A stretch of DNA of 64,000 nucleotides from Streptomyces guryensis (GCF_021261325.1 NZ_JAJSBI010000037.1:1-64000); one strand, 5' to 3'; positions 53,659 to 62,054 are shown, counted from the stretch's first letter. Notes: generated from the sequence alone by a model not told the origin. Made by a program: numbers and translations.

Positions 53659-54264
53659 ATGCAGGGCGACGGGAATCTGGTGGTCTACAGCAGCGCCAAT
53701 AAAGCCCTCTGGGCGTCAAACACCAACGCTCACGCCGGCGCTTATCTGACCCTTCAGAGTGACGGGAACACCGTCGTCTACAGCAACACCAACAAACCCT
53801 TGTGGGCCGCGGGCACCAACATCGTTGTCGGCGGCAGCAACGACTACCCGTACGCCAACAGCAGCATCGATGTCAGCGACGGAGCGGGCTTCCTGACCAG
53901 AGAGTGCACTTCGTTCGTCGCCTGGCGGATACGCCACAACCTCAAGATCGCAGACTTCAGCAATGGCTGGCGCGGCGGCTGGTTCGGCCACGCCGGAACC
54001 TGGGTGGCAAACGCGCGCAACCTCGGCCTGGTCGTCAACAGCACGCCCGCGGTGAACAGCGTCGCCGTCCTGCCGACGGGAGTCGATGGTGCAGGCTCCA
54101 TGGGCCATGTTGGCTTCGTGCTGGGCGTGGGCAACGGCACGGTCGACGTAGAGGACTACAACTACGCCGACAGCTATGCTCGACGGCCGCGTCCTGCGCT
54201 CCCGCAGCATCGATTCGTGGCCTTGATCGAAAAATGGGTAGTTTCCGCCTGCCACCTGCGGTGA
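53659..54264 (+). CDS. Bulb-lectin/CHAP-domain protein, truncated at both ends
   Basis: 201 residues from ATG 53659, which has GGGGGAGG upstream. That site belongs to the IS630 fragment. Residues 1-50 contain two bulb-type (mannose-binding) lectin repeats (DGNLVVYSSANKALWASNTN, DGNTVVYSNTNKPLWAAGTN). About 65-170 is a CHAP amidase domain with catalytic Cys in TRECTSFVAWR and His in MGHVGFVLGV. Normally a signal peptide and a further lectin repeat precede this; they are missing. After NYADSYA the tail is IS4 sequence. The original protein was a secreted peptidoglycan hydrolase or bacteriocin-type enzyme. As it stands it cannot be exported. Confidence 0.7.
   Translation: MQGDGNLVVYSSANKALWASNTNAHAGAYLTLQSDGNTVVYSNTNKPLWAAGTNIVVGGSNDYPYANSSIDVSDGAGFLTRECTSFVAWRIRHNLKIADFSNGWRGGWFGHAGTWVANARNLGLVVNSTPAVNSVAVLPTGVDGAGSMGHVGFVLGVGNGTVDVEDYNYADSYARRPRPALPQHRFVALIEKWVVSACHLR
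54177..54213 (+). repeat. 37-bp IS4 transposase piece in plus orientation
   Basis: It reads MLDGRVLRSRSID in the CHAP frame. This is the segment expected in an IS4-type transposase between KAT (end of the minus fragment at 54214) and DGLDQEVYALL (start of the plus fragment at 57551). Confidence 0.6.
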
Positions 54265-54650
54265 TAGAGATCAACGAGCTCGGCGGCCGGAAAGCGGACG
54301 GGGTCCAGCAGGTTTGTGATCAGCCGCCACTGCTCGGTGCGGACGGTGCCATCGGCCGAGGTGGCGGTGAGGGTCGCCTCGATCACGCGCACCGACAGCA
54401 GTACCCCGGCCTGCCCGGGGCGGGCGACGGGCCCGGCAAGCGCCTCGAACGGACGCCGCAGAGGTGCAGCCCCCACCCTGCGCATAGCCGCGTCACCGAA
54501 GAGACCGCAGGACGCACCAGGGCCAGCGGGGTCAGGGCGGCGGTCAGCTTGGACTACACCGTGCGGTACGAGCGGTGTTCGAACAGCGCGAGAGCGAGGA
54601 CGAAGTACACCCCCACCAGCGTCCTGAACGTCGGCGAGTTGCCCGACCCC
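54214..54650 (-). pseudogene. IS4-family transposase, N-terminal and middle part (inverted)
   Basis: Minus-strand frames carry TFRTLVGVYFVLALALFEHRSYRTVWSKL near 54650-54550. After decay they carry VIEATLTATSADGTVRTEQWRLITNLLDP...LVDLYHRRWQAETTHFSIKAT down to 54214. The catalytic Glu of YHRRWQAE is present. The C-terminal quarter is elsewhere (57551-57831). Confidence 0.75.
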
Positions 54651-54664
54651 CAGCCCGGCGACGG

Positions 54665-54890
54665 GTGAGGTCCGCTTCCGCGTGACCGTCTCCGGTGTCA
54701 ACCGCGGCGACACCAAGAAACGGCGTGGCTGGCTCGGCTCATCGATGCCCCTACCCTCGCGTCACGTCATTCCGCACAGTGACGCCGCCGGCGTGGTCGA
54801 CGCTGTCGGAAGCGGAGTCGACGCCCGCCGCGTGGGGCAGCGGGTATGGATATACGGGGCGGGCGGGCAGACCCCCGGCCGTCGTCCCGC
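54665..54890 (+). pseudogene. Quinone-oxidoreductase-type (MDR) fragment
   Basis: The frame VNRGDTKKRRGWLG followed by IPHSDAAGVVDAVGSGVDARRVGQRVWIYGAGG matches the N-terminal catalytic domain of zinc-free medium-chain reductases. The start and the Rossmann half are missing. Confidence 0.8.
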
Positions 54891-54933
54891 ACGCTGGCTG
54901 AAAATGCCTCCGAGGAGAGTGGGAACAAGGAGT

Positions 54934-55740
54934 TCAGTCCCACTGGGTGTTGTGGTTCAGGAGGCGGTTGTGGGCGTCGTATTCATCCACCGCGGCGATG
55001 GTCTGTCCGGAGGCGATGGGGATTGCGTAGGCACGGTAGGCGGTGCCGGGGACGGCGGTCACCTTCGCGGTCGCGTGCCGGCCGTCGCGGAAGGTCATCG
55101 TGGCATGGGCGACGGCGGCGTCGGGATGGACCAGGAACAGCCGACTGCCGGTGGTGCCCTTGTCGGTGTTGCCCTCCAGTGAGGCGCCGGTGGGGTGGTC
55201 GGTGTCGCGGGCGCCGTCGACCATGGTGCAGCCTGCCCAGGGGTCGGTTGTATGTCCCTCCGGCGCGCCGTCGATGACGACGTTCGTGCACAGCAGGCTG
55301 TGCCCCTTGAGTGCCGGGCTGTGCAGCAAGCCGGGCGGAGAGGGCGGGGTGAAGCCCTTGGGGAACGTGGCGTAGTACGTCAGCGTCACCGACCACGGCT
55401 TGCCTCCCAGCACACCCCGCCCCACCACAACACTCCGCGGCACCGTCGATGGAGAGGGCCGGGGGGAGGAAGCGGTGGTTGTCTGCTGCTGCGGGCGAAT
55501 ACTCTCCGCCTCAGTGCCGCGTAGGAAAAGAGTCACGGTCAGGCAGACGGCGAGGACTGCACCTGCGGACGCCACGGCGGCGCGGCGGCGGGCGCGGCGA
55601 GACCGGCCGGCCTTGAGGATCTGCTGCACGGGGACGGCGGACGGCTGCCGATGGTAGGCCATGCGTGTCAGAGCGCGGCGCAGGGCCTGCTCATGCTGGG
55701 GGGTGCTGTCGCTGTCTGCTGCGGGGGACGGCCGGGTCAC
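54934..55740 (-). CDS. Membrane-anchored partner of ECF sigma factor (module 3)
   Basis: 268 residues, overlapping the sigma gene by 4 bp. Cytoplasmic ~48 residues, one transmembrane segment (AAVASAGAVLAVCLTVTLFL), a Ser/Thr/Pro linker, then a ~165-residue outside domain beginning SVVVGRGVLGGKPWSVTLTYY and ending NRLLNHNTQWD. The outside domain is encoded by DNA identical over 496 bp to the secreted protein gene at 56363-57058. It is probably an anti-sigma or sensor protein; no zinc-binding anti-sigma motif is visible. Confidence 0.8.
   Translation of the reverse strand: MTRPSPAADSDSTPQHEQALRRALTRMAYHRQPSAVPVQQILKAGRSRRARRRAAVASAGAVLAVCLTVTLFLRGTEAESIRPQQQTTTASSPRPSPSTVPRSVVVGRGVLGGKPWSVTLTYYATFPKGFTPPSPPGLLHSPALKGHSLLCTNVVIDGAPEGHTTDPWAGCTMVDGARDTDHPTGASLEGNTDKGTTGSRLFLVHPDAAVAHATMTFRDGRHATAKVTAVPGTAYRAYAIPIASGQTIAAVDEYDAHNRLLNHNTQWD
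54940..55435 (-). repeat. 496-bp direct duplicate, copy 1 (partner 56369-56864)
   Basis: Read base by base, no difference was found from 56369-56864 (offset 1429 bp). The match starts just inside the stop codon and ends at the linker/domain junction. The duplicated unit is therefore exactly one extracytoplasmic domain. Confidence 0.9.
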
Positions 55741-56312
55741 GGGGCATCTCCGAGGCTGGTGAGGGACTGGATGGCCAGTGCTGGGTGGGTTCTGAGCTTG
55801 GCCAGCGCACGCGAGGCCTGACTCTTGACCGTCCCCTCGGAGCAGCCCAGTGCATAAGCGACTTCTTCGATGCTCAGATCTTCCCAGTAGCGCAGTACGA
55901 CGACGGTGCGCTGCCGCGGGGGCAACTCGGCCAGAGCCCTGAGCAGCACATCCCGCTTTTCGCTGCCCGAGGCCTCATCGGGTTCCGTGGCGTCCGGCAG
56001 GAAGGGCATCAGCAGGTGCACGACGCGGTGCTTGCGATGGCGGCTGCGATTGTTGTTGATCAGGGCGCGTCGCACGTACGCGTCCGTCTCGTCCCTGCGC
56101 AGCCGCCGCCACTGCGTATACACCTTGATCAGCGTCGTCTGCACAAGGTCCTCGGCTTCGTGGAAGTCGCCGGTGAGCATGTAGGCGGTGCGCACCAGTT
56201 GCGACCAGCGCGTGGTGGCGAACTGGACGAATTCGGTGTCGTCGTCGCCGTTCCTGCCGAGGTACACGAAGTGCCTGTCCCTGCCGTCTGAGATCGTCGA
56301 AATGTCCTGCAT
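55737..56312 (-). CDS. SigE-family ECF-type sigma factor (module 3)
   Basis: 191 residues from ATG 56312; the start is uncertain because no strong ribosome site is present. FVQFATTRWSQLVRTAYMLTGDFHEAEDLVQTTLIKVYTQW is region 2. LAELPPRQRTVVVLRYWEDLSIEEVAYALGCSEGTVKSQASRALAKLR is region 4, with the GTVKSQ signature of SigE70-type factors. It lies between the two genes with the identical outside domain and probably controls one or both. Confidence 0.9.
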   Translation of the reverse strand: MQDISTISDGRDRHFVYLGRNGDDDTEFVQFATTRWSQLVRTAYMLTGDFHEAEDLVQTTLIKVYTQWRRLRRDETDAYVRRALINNNRSRHRKHRVVHLLMPFLPDATEPDEASGSEKRDVLLRALAELPPRQRTVVVLRYWEDLSIEEVAYALGCSEGTVKSQASRALAKLRTHPALAIQSLTSLGDAP

Positions 56313-56362
56313 CCCGTGGTCGGGGGCCGGTGGTCGGCCCCGGCCCCCGACCGGACACGGGG

Positions 56363-57058
56363 TCAGCGCCACTGGGTGTTGTGGTTCAGGAGGCGGTTGT
56401 GGGCGTCGTATTCATCCACCGCGGCGATGGTCTGTCCGGAGGCGATGGGGATTGCGTAGGCACGGTAGGCGGTGCCGGGGACGGCGGTCACCTTCGCGGT
56501 CGCGTGCCGGCCGTCGCGGAAGGTCATCGTGGCATGGGCGACGGCGGCGTCGGGATGGACCAGGAACAGCCGACTGCCGGTGGTGCCCTTGTCGGTGTTG
56601 CCCTCCAGTGAGGCGCCGGTGGGGTGGTCGGTGTCGCGGGCGCCGTCGACCATGGTGCAGCCTGCCCAGGGGTCGGTTGTATGTCCCTCCGGCGCGCCGT
56701 CGATGACGACGTTCGTGCACAGCAGGCTGTGCCCCTTGAGTGCCGGGCTGTGCAGCAAGCCGGGCGGAGAGGGCGGGGTGAAGCCCTTGGGGAACGTGGC
56801 GTAGTACGTCAGCGTCACCGACCACGGCTTGCCTCCCAGCACACCCCGCCCCACCACAACACTCGGCAGCGCTGGAGCTCCAGGCGGTGTGGGGTGGCCA
56901 ACGGACTGCCGCGCAGCCGAGGCGGCGCGGTGGCTGACAGCGGGGGTGCTGGAGCGATGAGAGGTGTCGGAGGCGGCTGCAGCGGCAGCGGTGATGCCTA
57001 CCGCCGCGACACCCGCAGCGACCGCGGTCGCGAGCTTCTTGACCCTTGTCACGGACAC
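56363..57058 (-). CDS. Secreted twin of the module-3 sensor domain
   Basis: 231 residues from GTG 57058 (AAGGAG four bases upstream; GTG 57052 is the alternative). Signal peptide VTRVKKLATAVAAGVAAVGITAAAAAA, a short Ser/Ala/His linker, then the same ~165-residue domain as the membrane protein downstream of the sigma factor (SVVVGRGVLGGKPWSVTL ... NTQWR), encoded by identical DNA. The protein should be released or remain in the envelope with no anchor. It may compete with or report to the membrane-bound form. The domain family is unknown. Confidence 0.8.
   Translation of the reverse strand: MSVTRVKKLATAVAAGVAAVGITAAAAAASDTSHRSSTPAVSHRAASAARQSVGHPTPPGAPALPSVVVGRGVLGGKPWSVTLTYYATFPKGFTPPSPPGLLHSPALKGHSLLCTNVVIDGAPEGHTTDPWAGCTMVDGARDTDHPTGASLEGNTDKGTTGSRLFLVHPDAAVAHATMTFRDGRHATAKVTAVPGTAYRAYAIPIASGQTIAAVDEYDAHNRLLNHNTQWR
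56369..56864 (-). repeat. 496-bp direct duplicate, copy 2
   Basis: Partner of 54940-55435. The upstream coding parts of the two genes are unrelated in sequence (transmembrane anchor in one, signal peptide in the other). Confidence 0.9.
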
Positions 57059-57550
57059 AGTTCTCCTTCTGCAGACGGGTAGATGAGGGAGTGGCGCCTC
57101 TCCGCCTTGGAATACTCCGTTCGCTTCCGGGAGGTTGCATGACCCGGACCGCCATGCATGGGTCAGGTGCTGGGAGCGTGGGCCGACGCGCCAGAAGGCG
57201 AGAGCCTGACACCCCCGATCGAGTTCGACGAGAGTCTTCGAACGGCAGGGCCGACAGGCAGAACGTTCCTTCTGCGGGAGGGCACCAAGGCGGCGAGCCC
57301 GCGACGTCCCGCGGCGAAGGGTAGGCAGCGTTACCACCGCTACAGCGTGATCGCGGACAGAGCAGCCAGGCGGGTAAGCGGCCACGTGAGGCGGTGGTCG
57401 GGCAGCGCGTCGTGTCGCGTTGCCGTCGATGCGGCCGGTGCCTGCGGCATACCAGAAGGACGCCGCAGGCGGGTGGATCAGCGGAAGTGGATGAACGACA
57501 GCCCGGCGGTGGCGATGGTGTGCCGGCTGTATGAGTAGTACTGGTAGCCG
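57059..57550. other. No gene recognised
   Basis: About 490 bp between the secreted twin and the IS4 C-terminal fragment. A plus-strand frame from 57158 to 57538 is open but has no familiar content. The right end may hold the rearrangement junction. Confidence 0.4.
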
Positions 57551-57831
57551 TCGGATGGCCTCGACCAGGAGGTCTACGCCCTGCTCACCGCCTACCAGGC
57601 TCTGATCCGCGCCGGCGACGACGCCCTGACCGGACGGCCGGAAGTACCCATGGAACGGATCAGTTTCACCGTCCTACTGGCCGCCGCAACCGACACCGTC
57701 ACCGTCGGCCACGGAATCCTCCCCAGCACCCTCATCGACCTGGTCGGCACGATCGGCCACGCCACCCTGGGCGACCTCCTGCCCGCCCGCCGACGGCAAC
57801 GAGTGAAGGCCCGCAACCGCGAGAACCTCTG
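57551..57831 (+). pseudogene. IS4-family transposase, C-terminal part
   Basis: The frame starts DGLDQEVYALLTAYQALIRAGDDALTG and runs to GDLLPARRRQRVKARNRENL with a TGA at 57829-57831. It completes the transposase whose N-terminal part lies inverted at 54214-54650, with ~2.9 kb carrying the module-3 genes between. Confidence 0.75.
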
Positions 57832-57845
57832 AATGTTCCTCCTTC

Positions 57846-59564
57846 TCAGTCGTGAGGATTGATCGGATAGTCGATGTCGCGTTCGGCTGCCAGAGACAGG
57901 TATCTGGTGTTGAGGTCGCAACTGTTGCGTGGCGTTGTGAGGGGAAGGATGCAAGCCCTGTCTCCGGAGACGAAGGACTGAATCGACTTCAGGCGCTCCG
58001 TGGACGTGGCGTGTGCGGCTGCAAGGCCGATTGCCGTGCTGAGGAGATCGGTTTGGTTCACCGATTTTTGGGAGCGGTACGCCGCCCCTAGCTTCAACTG
58101 GCCTGCGAGGGTCTCGGCGGTGTGTCCCATGGCCGGGTCGCTGTCGGCCTTCGCCACTTCTGAGAAGGCCATCACGGAGGCGACATCAACGGGAGCCCGG
58201 GGTGCAAGCTGTGCGATCCTCGATCTCAGTGCCCGCTTGAGGGGGTGTTGATTGAGTAGGGCGAATCGGGCGGCCCAGTAAATGGGAAGGGGATTCGTTG
58301 GGGTGGCTTTAAGAGCTTGCTCTTCCAAGGCGGCGTGTATGCGGTAGGCGAGAGACTTCGGGAAAGGCACTCCCAGGAGTCGGGCCAGTGCTGCAACGTA
58401 AAAGGCGTTTGAAGAGTTCTTCACCAGCGTCGCGGATGCGGTGCCCTTGAGGTGGGTCACCCATTGCTGCGTAAGCGCCGCAAGCGCCGCTTCTCTCGCA
58501 CTGTCTCCCCAGCTTCTGGTCAGAGCGAGGCCGTAGTAGGAGTCCTGCGGGTCAGGCATGGGACGTGGAACGCTGGGCCATCCGGTGGGGAGCACGTATG
58601 CGGTGATGAAGCGTTGCAAGGATGATGCCGCCCGGTATCCCAGTTCCATGGCTTTCGCGGTGGTGTGAGGATCGGGACCGTACCGGGCTCTCAGTGCCAG
58701 CATTCCCGTTGAGTCCTGCAGAGAGGAGAACCAGCTCGCCGGAATATTCGGGACGGTCGTCCCGTTTTGCAGTGCAAGGCTGCGGACATCCGCGAGCGTT
58801 CCGATCTTGAATCCGTCCGCCGGGCCTGACGTACCGTGTTTCCATACGGCATCGACGAGATCATGAAGCGCTTTGGCGTGCTTTTGTCGATCCGCTCGTG
58901 GCAGGATCAGCGTGGCGGACTGCCATACAGGGATGGATGAGTTGATGTCCTCGTTCCACCCGTTGTCAGTGGAACGAGCATAGCGATTGGATATGCCGTC
59001 GCGCACCTCGTCGGGAATTCTCGCGGAAATCTGGGAAATTATGTGGACTGCGGTGTAGGTGTCGGACCAGTTGGGCGTCGTCGTCGGGGACCCCCGGTAG
59101 AGCGACCCACTGCGCAGTTTCTCCGTGTTCGCTGCGATGCGGCTGGTGGGGACAGTCGCTCCGAGACTGCGCAGCCCCTGGACGGCGAGGGCGAGGTTGT
59201 CGAGTTGAGTCAGGGCTGGGTCGCCTGTCCCTGGGGACGTGGCGATCTGTGTGAGCCACCCCACGCAGCGCTTGCGGTCGAGTCCTCGTGGAAGTTCGCC
59301 GTTGTCCAGGGCGAGCCTGAGCGTCCAGGCAGTGGCGTAGAGCGAGGCGGGCGCAGAAGAAACCGGACCGCGGCCGTATCCGCCGGACTGTGGGCCTGTC
59401 TGGACCCACGCGGCGTCCACGGCGCGCTCAGCCGCAGTGGACAGTTCGGGCTCCTGGGGCACGGGCGACGATGTGCTGCACCCGCTCAGTACGGTGAGGA
59501 GGACGCTCAGGGCGCCGAGCAGGGTGGCTGCTCGGCGCCCTCGCGCCGCCAGTTGGCTGGTCAC
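57846..59564 (-). CDS. Large secreted lipoprotein with alpha-helical repeats
   Basis: 572 residues from GTG 59564, which overlaps the upstream gene's stop (GTGA). Lipobox signal LLGALSVLLTVLSGC. The rest is almost entirely helical with repeated 40-55-residue helix pairs (YATAWTLRLALDNGE, LTQLDNLALAVQGLRSL, DSYYGLALTRSWGDSAREAALAAL, SNAFYVAALARLLG). This pattern is common in alpha/alpha-toroid (prenyltransferase/terpene-cyclase-like) domains. No catalytic DxDD is seen. Cys residues near the C-terminus (ACILPL, SCDLNT) may form a disulfide. It is coupled to a small secreted protein. Confidence 0.8.
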   Translation of the reverse strand: MTSQLAARGRRAATLLGALSVLLTVLSGCSTSSPVPQEPELSTAAERAVDAAWVQTGPQSGGYGRGPVSSAPASLYATAWTLRLALDNGELPRGLDRKRCVGWLTQIATSPGTGDPALTQLDNLALAVQGLRSLGATVPTSRIAANTEKLRSGSLYRGSPTTTPNWSDTYTAVHIISQISARIPDEVRDGISNRYARSTDNGWNEDINSSIPVWQSATLILPRADRQKHAKALHDLVDAVWKHGTSGPADGFKIGTLADVRSLALQNGTTVPNIPASWFSSLQDSTGMLALRARYGPDPHTTAKAMELGYRAASSLQRFITAYVLPTGWPSVPRPMPDPQDSYYGLALTRSWGDSAREAALAALTQQWVTHLKGTASATLVKNSSNAFYVAALARLLGVPFPKSLAYRIHAALEEQALKATPTNPLPIYWAARFALLNQHPLKRALRSRIAQLAPRAPVDVASVMAFSEVAKADSDPAMGHTAETLAGQLKLGAAYRSQKSVNQTDLLSTAIGLAAAHATSTERLKSIQSFVSGDRACILPLTTPRNSCDLNTRYLSLAAERDIDYPINPHD

Positions 59565-60100
59565 AGTCCTTCGCTGTAGACCGCGTCGGCCTCGTAGGAG
59601 CCGGAGCCGACGGTGAACGTGCCCTTGGCCCACTCCCCGGCATACGTGAGGAGCCCGCCGGCGCTCAGGTTGACCTGGCCGTAGCCATGGTCGTTCGACC
59701 AGCCGCCAGAGGTGGTGGTGGTCTTCTGAGCCGTCGCGCTCGCAAAACTGGCACTGCAGGTGAAACCGATGGGGTATCCGCCGCCGCAGTTGGCGCCCAC
59801 ACCGTCGACCTCGAAGACATCCGTGAGGCTGATGGACCGCGGCACGGTGCCCGTACCCAGGTTGGGGCCGGCCATGGCCCAGCTGCTGATGTCGTTCCAC
59901 TGGGCAGTGTGAAGGTTGGGTTGCGAGAAGGTGCTGTTGAAGGCTGCCAGGTACCAGTCGCTGGCGCCGGGAAGCGACGGGTGGCGATCCTGAGCGTTCC
60001 AGTCGGAGGCCGAGGCGGTCTGAGCGACCGCGACGGTCAGCAGCGCCGCGGCAGCAGCGGCTGCCAGCCATCGAACGTTGTTCATTCTTGTCGCACGCAT
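59561..60100 (-). CDS. Secreted protein, unknown family
   Basis: 179 residues from ATG 60100 (GGGAG six bases upstream). Signal peptide MRATRMNNVRWLAAAAAAALLTVAVAQTASA. The mature domain is Gly/Ser/Thr-rich and beta-like (HPSLPGASDWYLAAFNSTFSQPNLHTAQW, GANCGGGYPIGFTCSASF, YGQVNLSAGGLLTYAGEWAKGTFTVGSGSYEADAVYSEGL) with two cysteines. The stop overlaps the GTG of the lipoprotein, so the two are made together and may form a surface complex. No family recognised. Confidence 0.8.
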   Translation of the reverse strand: MRATRMNNVRWLAAAAAAALLTVAVAQTASASDWNAQDRHPSLPGASDWYLAAFNSTFSQPNLHTAQWNDISSWAMAGPNLGTGTVPRSISLTDVFEVDGVGANCGGGYPIGFTCSASFASATAQKTTTTSGGWSNDHGYGQVNLSAGGLLTYAGEWAKGTFTVGSGSYEADAVYSEGL

Positions 60101-60457
60101 GTGAATCTCCCTGTGCTTGTAGTGGTTCCCAGCGGGATGCCGAGTGGGTGGCGACCTGCGAAGAGCGGTCGACACGGGGTCGGCCCCTTCGCCCTGGGGC
60201 GGAGGGGCCGGTGCCTGAGGAAGATTCGCCGACGAGGACGTCAAGGCGCCACAGACCGCACAGTGCTTCGAACAACGCGGCACACCGTCGGCACATGGAA
60301 CACTGTCCGCGCAGGTCGGACGCGTGTCCGCGAATGTTCCTCGGGACGCTCGGGCCTCTTTCCGCACACCGGTGGCGGGAAGCCGTCTGCCCGCTCGCAC
60401 CCTGCCGCGGGCGCACGGCAGCCATGCCGAGGCAACGCGGACCGGCTTCAGCGCGTA

Positions 60458-60477
60458 TTACCGGTTGATTGCGGTAA
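60458..60477. promoter_or_regulatory. Inverted repeat upstream of the XRE-type gene
   Basis: TTACCG-N8-CGGTAA lies 20 bp before the GTG start at 60498, in the 397-bp divergent gap shared with the secreted-protein gene (60101-60497). It could be an operator for the HTH protein; this is inference. Confidence 0.45.
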
Positions 60478-60497
60478 CACCAACCGAGGAGAACTGC

Positions 60498-61445
60498 GTG
60501 ACCGACCACGAAGCTGCCGCGCATTCGGTGCGGGTGGGGACGGATCTGCGCGCCCACCGGCTGGCGTGCGGGATGTCGCTGCGGCGCCTGGCCCAGGAAC
60601 TCCACCTCGGAGCAAGCACCTTGTCGGACTACGAACGGGGTCGGCGGCTGCCTCCGGTGAATGTGCTCACTGCCTGCGAAAGAATCCTGGGAGTTCCTGC
60701 CGGGGAGCTGATACAGATGCGCCACAGAGTGGCGCCGTCCGCAACCGTGGCTGCGGACGACGAACCTTCATCTGTAGACAGCGCACCGGCGGCCGATGAC
60801 ACGTCCCGGCCCGGGCAGCCATCGCCGGACGCCGTCGGCATCCCCGCGTCCGGTCCACCCCCGGTCTTCGCCTCACGACGCCGACGGGCCTGGTGGACGC
60901 ACACCCTGATCGCCGCAGCCGCCGGGGCGGCGCTTGCACTGGCTGCCCAAGAACTCTCCCCGCTGCTCCACCGCGGCAGTCCCCTGCATGGCGCCGCATC
61001 CTTGAGGGCAAGGCCGTCCAGCACACCGGCGCATGCCGTGCCCGAAGACGACCGGGACCCGCGGGACAGCGGATGCGACGCCGACGCCGTCACCCTCAGC
61101 GCCATCGACGTCGATGTTCCCAACCGCCCCTATCACCTCGTCGTCGGGCAAGCCGTAGCCCGCTACTCGCCTGCGTGTCGAGCGGTGTGGGCGCGCTTCG
61201 ACCCGACTCCGGCCCTCAACCAGGTCGGCAAGCAGGCTCACATCACACTGAGTGCGACCCGGCCTGCCGACGGGCGCCACCTTCGTTTCGACGCCGCCTA
61301 CGTCAACACCTTCATGTGGGGGAACATGCTGCTTACCTCCACTGGGTGCGTCGCGGTATCGGTCACCGTGACGGCACACTCGCTGGCAACTCCCGCCACG
61401 GCGAGCACCCCTTGCCTGACCGGGGCGGCGACGTCGTCTCCGTGA
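60498..61445 (+). CDS. Membrane-bound XRE-type HTH protein with DUF2690 domain
   Basis: 315 residues from GTG 60498 (CGAGGAGA upstream). An N-terminal Cro/C1-type helix-turn-helix (VGTDLRAHRLACGMSLRRLAQELHLGASTLSDYERGRRLPP) is followed by an acidic linker and one transmembrane segment (HTLIAAAAGAALALAAQ). The outside domain has two conserved-type cysteines and the DUF2690 pattern (GCDADAVTLSAIDVDV ... GQAVARYSPACRAVWARFDP). The architecture is common in Streptomyces and suggests a one-component transmembrane regulator. It is divergent from the secreted/lipoprotein pair, which it may control. Confidence 0.85.
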   Translation: MTDHEAAAHSVRVGTDLRAHRLACGMSLRRLAQELHLGASTLSDYERGRRLPPVNVLTACERILGVPAGELIQMRHRVAPSATVAADDEPSSVDSAPAADDTSRPGQPSPDAVGIPASGPPPVFASRRRRAWWTHTLIAAAAGAALALAAQELSPLLHRGSPLHGAASLRARPSSTPAHAVPEDDRDPRDSGCDADAVTLSAIDVDVPNRPYHLVVGQAVARYSPACRAVWARFDPTPALNQVGKQAHITLSATRPADGRHLRFDAAYVNTFMWGNMLLTSTGCVAVSVTVTAHSLATPATASTPCLTGAATSSP

Positions 61446-62054
61446 GCTCCCGTGTTGCCGGAGGAAGAAAAGGCTGTTGAGCAGCGGCAACAGCGGGCAT
61501 GTCGCCGGTGACGTGACAGACGATCAATAAAATCGTCCACGGCCGTGCCTGCCCCTCAGGAGCCTCCGATCAGGGTCGGCGTCTCTCACCGCGCTTTGTG
61601 ACGACTTCATTGCCTGTCAGACTGTGCCCCCGGTAGGGGAAGGCCCGCTGCCGTCTTGCGAGTGGCTCCGAATGAGTCTTCTGGCCCCGGGGGAACGAGT
61701 CCTTTGGCCCCGGGTGGCGATCTCTGAGGCCGGTTGCGAACGAGTCGATTGGCCCCGCTTGGGTGCAAGCCGTGTGCGGCCTCGCGGTGATGGCTGTCAG
61801 GCCAGAACAGCGACTGCTCGCGGCGATTGAGGCAGGGACCGCCCGCCACATCGGGATCGTTAGAAGCGATCCGGGCGGCAACCTGACAGAGCCGACTCAA
61901 GGGTTCCGTCGACCAACTCCCGTGCGACCAGGCGGCCCATGGCCGCGGCGAGCGTGACCGCCGAGTGCATCACTGCCAAGTAGAGGCCGGGGACCTGAGA
62001 ATCACACCTGGACGGCCTGGGGGGAATACATAAGTTACGTGGGCACGCTCATGG
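61446..62054. other. No gene; contains a short triple repeat
   Basis: At 61670-61758 three copies of GAAYGAGTCNNNTGGCCCCG-like sequence occur at 61670, 61693 and 61738 (spacing 23 and 45 bp). No coding frame is supported in the rest. Confidence 0.5.
61670..61758. repeat. Three short direct repeats, about 20 bp each
   Basis: Units start at 61670, 61693 and 61738 with consensus GAACGAGTC then three variable bases then TGGCCCCG. Even spacing at multiples of ~22.5 bp is what a multi-site DNA-binding protein or small recombinase site would need, but chance cannot be excluded. Confidence 0.5.

Noticed and set aside
57846..60725. Single 959-codon minus-strand protein
   Set aside because: Part of this frame lies antisense or out of frame to the clear secreted-protein gene 59561-60100. 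The lipoprotein starts at GTG 59564 with a proper signal peptide.
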